From Sphingobacteriales bacterium (GTDB taxonomy: Bacteria; Bacteroidota; Bacteroidia; Chitinophagales; JADIYW01), in NCBI GenBank assembly GCA_016699615.1, contig CP064984.1:992001-1056000 (forward strand): a stretch of 64,000 nucleotides of DNA, written 5' to 3'. A program made the position numbers and the translations under genes. Below, one piece after another: positions 63,495 through 64,000 of this stretch (position 1 is the stretch's first letter; each line of letters begins with the position of its first letter). Below the pieces are notes generated by a model. That model saw nothing but the letters and a program-made list of their open reading frames with translations, searched no databases and was not told the DNA's origin.

Positions 63495-64000
63495 TTATTT
63501 TCTAAAAAATTGAGATTGGTCTATAGATGATGAAGAAGCGTTTCCGTTTGCAACAGTATAAAGTGTTATAGTTGCATTTGTATATCCTCTTTCGCTATCT
63601 TCAAAATATTCAGTTCCGTCAAACTCCGAAAAATTTACATCAGATTCAAAGTTTCCCTTTGTACCGCAACTGTTTTCTAATTCAGGATTCCAGTCGTTGC
63701 CATAAAAGACTCTAATTTTATATTCGCCTTGTGCAATGTTTGACATTGTAAAACTTGAATTTTTCTGTACATATTCGTTTCTAATAGTTCTATCATCAGA
63801 AATGCTGTATAAGCAAATAATGGCATCTGAATTTCCTCCGTTCTTAATTGTCAATGTGGCGTTACCGCTATAAATGCCTTTACCAAAACAACCCGTTAAG
63901 GGTGATGCTCCATCTTTTAATTGGTTTCCTATATACTCACTTTGAACAGGTGGTGTGTATTCATTAGTTGTAGCTGGTGTAGAATTATCATTTGAATACG
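63495..64000 (-). CDS. Beta-rich uncharacterised protein, N terminus beyond right edge
   Basis: The frame is open to the right edge, at least 168 residues; the in-frame TTG at 63,854 is internal. The visible N-terminal part is a Thr/Pro/Asn-rich linker (P-A-T-T-N-E-Y-T-P-P). A domain then reads L-T-G-C-F-G-K-G, L-T-I-K-N-G-G, T-I-R-N-E-Y-V, I-R-V-F-Y-G-N-D-W-N-P, N-S-C-G-T-K-G-N-F and I-T-L-Y-T-V-A-N-G-N, probably a beta-sandwich. A similar domain appears in other Bacteroidota proteins (recollection, not checked). First visible gene of the Hsp70 operon, 17 bp upstream of the next gene. Confidence 0.65.
   Translation of the reverse strand, partial: YSNDNSTPATTNEYTPPVQSEYIGNQLKDGASPLTGCFGKGIYSGNATLTIKNGGNSDAIICLYSISDDRTIRNEYVQKNSSFTMSNIAQGEYKIRVFYGNDWNPELENSCGTKGNFESDVNFSEFDGTEYFEDSERGYTNATITLYTVANGNASSSSIDQSQFFRK

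Overview
The window looks like a chromosomal segment of a low-GC Bacteroidota, probably from the Chitinophagales/Saprospirales side of the phylum. The evidence is: promoters of the TAnnTTTG type in front of many genes; almost no Shine-Dalgarno sequences; a PorG-like/uppS/bamA/skp/skp/murI envelope block; a giant DUF4347/thrombospondin-type-3 surface protein of the kind secreted by type IX systems; and a mevalonate-type isoprenoid pair (class II HMG-CoA reductase plus type 2 IPP isomerase). No rRNA, tRNA, CRISPR array, transposase or integrase was seen.

Layout. 1-18,295 (minus): one enormous repetitive surface-protein gene, running off the left edge. It has a signal peptide, a DUF4347 domain, about 22 calcium-binding TSP3 units mixed with discoidin-like modules, a propeller-like segment, a DUF11 domain, fourteen 51-residue repeats and nearly six 182-residue repeats. 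Four reading-frame breaks interrupt it. 18.7-26.5 kb: housekeeping genes (asnS, DEAD-box helicase, purS, an outer-membrane barrel, dnaJ, grpE, a TlpA-like thioredoxin, prfA). 26.5-31 kb: a polyprenyl-phosphate-type glycosyltransferase facing two large GT-C-like membrane proteins, one of them frameshifted. 31-34.5 kb: folA, LD-carboxypeptidase, typA. 34.6-43.9 kb: a co-directional envelope block with a Fur-family regulator (frameshifted), an Omp85-like protein (frameshifted), nadK, porG-like, uppS, bamA, two skp genes and murI. 43.9-57 kb: mostly minus-strand metabolism (GMC oxidoreductase, arginase-like protein, methyltransferase, frameshifted HMG-CoA reductase, fni, a lipoprotein, a diheme cytochrome with a beta-helix lipoprotein), then a GT-C protein, an EEP phosphatase/nuclease and two rhomboid proteases. 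57-64 kb: an accessory region.

The accessory region holds the most interesting material. Small same-strand gene groups are separated by two structured spacers of about 297 and 299 bp. Each spacer is bounded by TAAC/GTTA ends, and the two share a 164-bp multi-hairpin block that is 163/164 identical. ORFs start within about 25 nt of one boundary, and in two of three groups stop within about 10 nt of the next. This is gene-cassette (integron-like) architecture, but the ends do not fit the attC consensus strictly and no integrase is present. The right-most group is a divergent Hsp70 operon with a TerB-like protein, a possible GrpE-like protein, a small membrane protein and a beta-rich protein cut by the right edge. 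It may be a stress or conflict system.

A second theme is reading-frame breaks. Eight probable breaks fall in five genes, several at or next to A/T homopolymers. They could be assembly or consensus errors, real pseudogenes or phase variation. Re-mapping reads would settle which, and every broken gene is annotated below with both its parts and its inferred intact extent.
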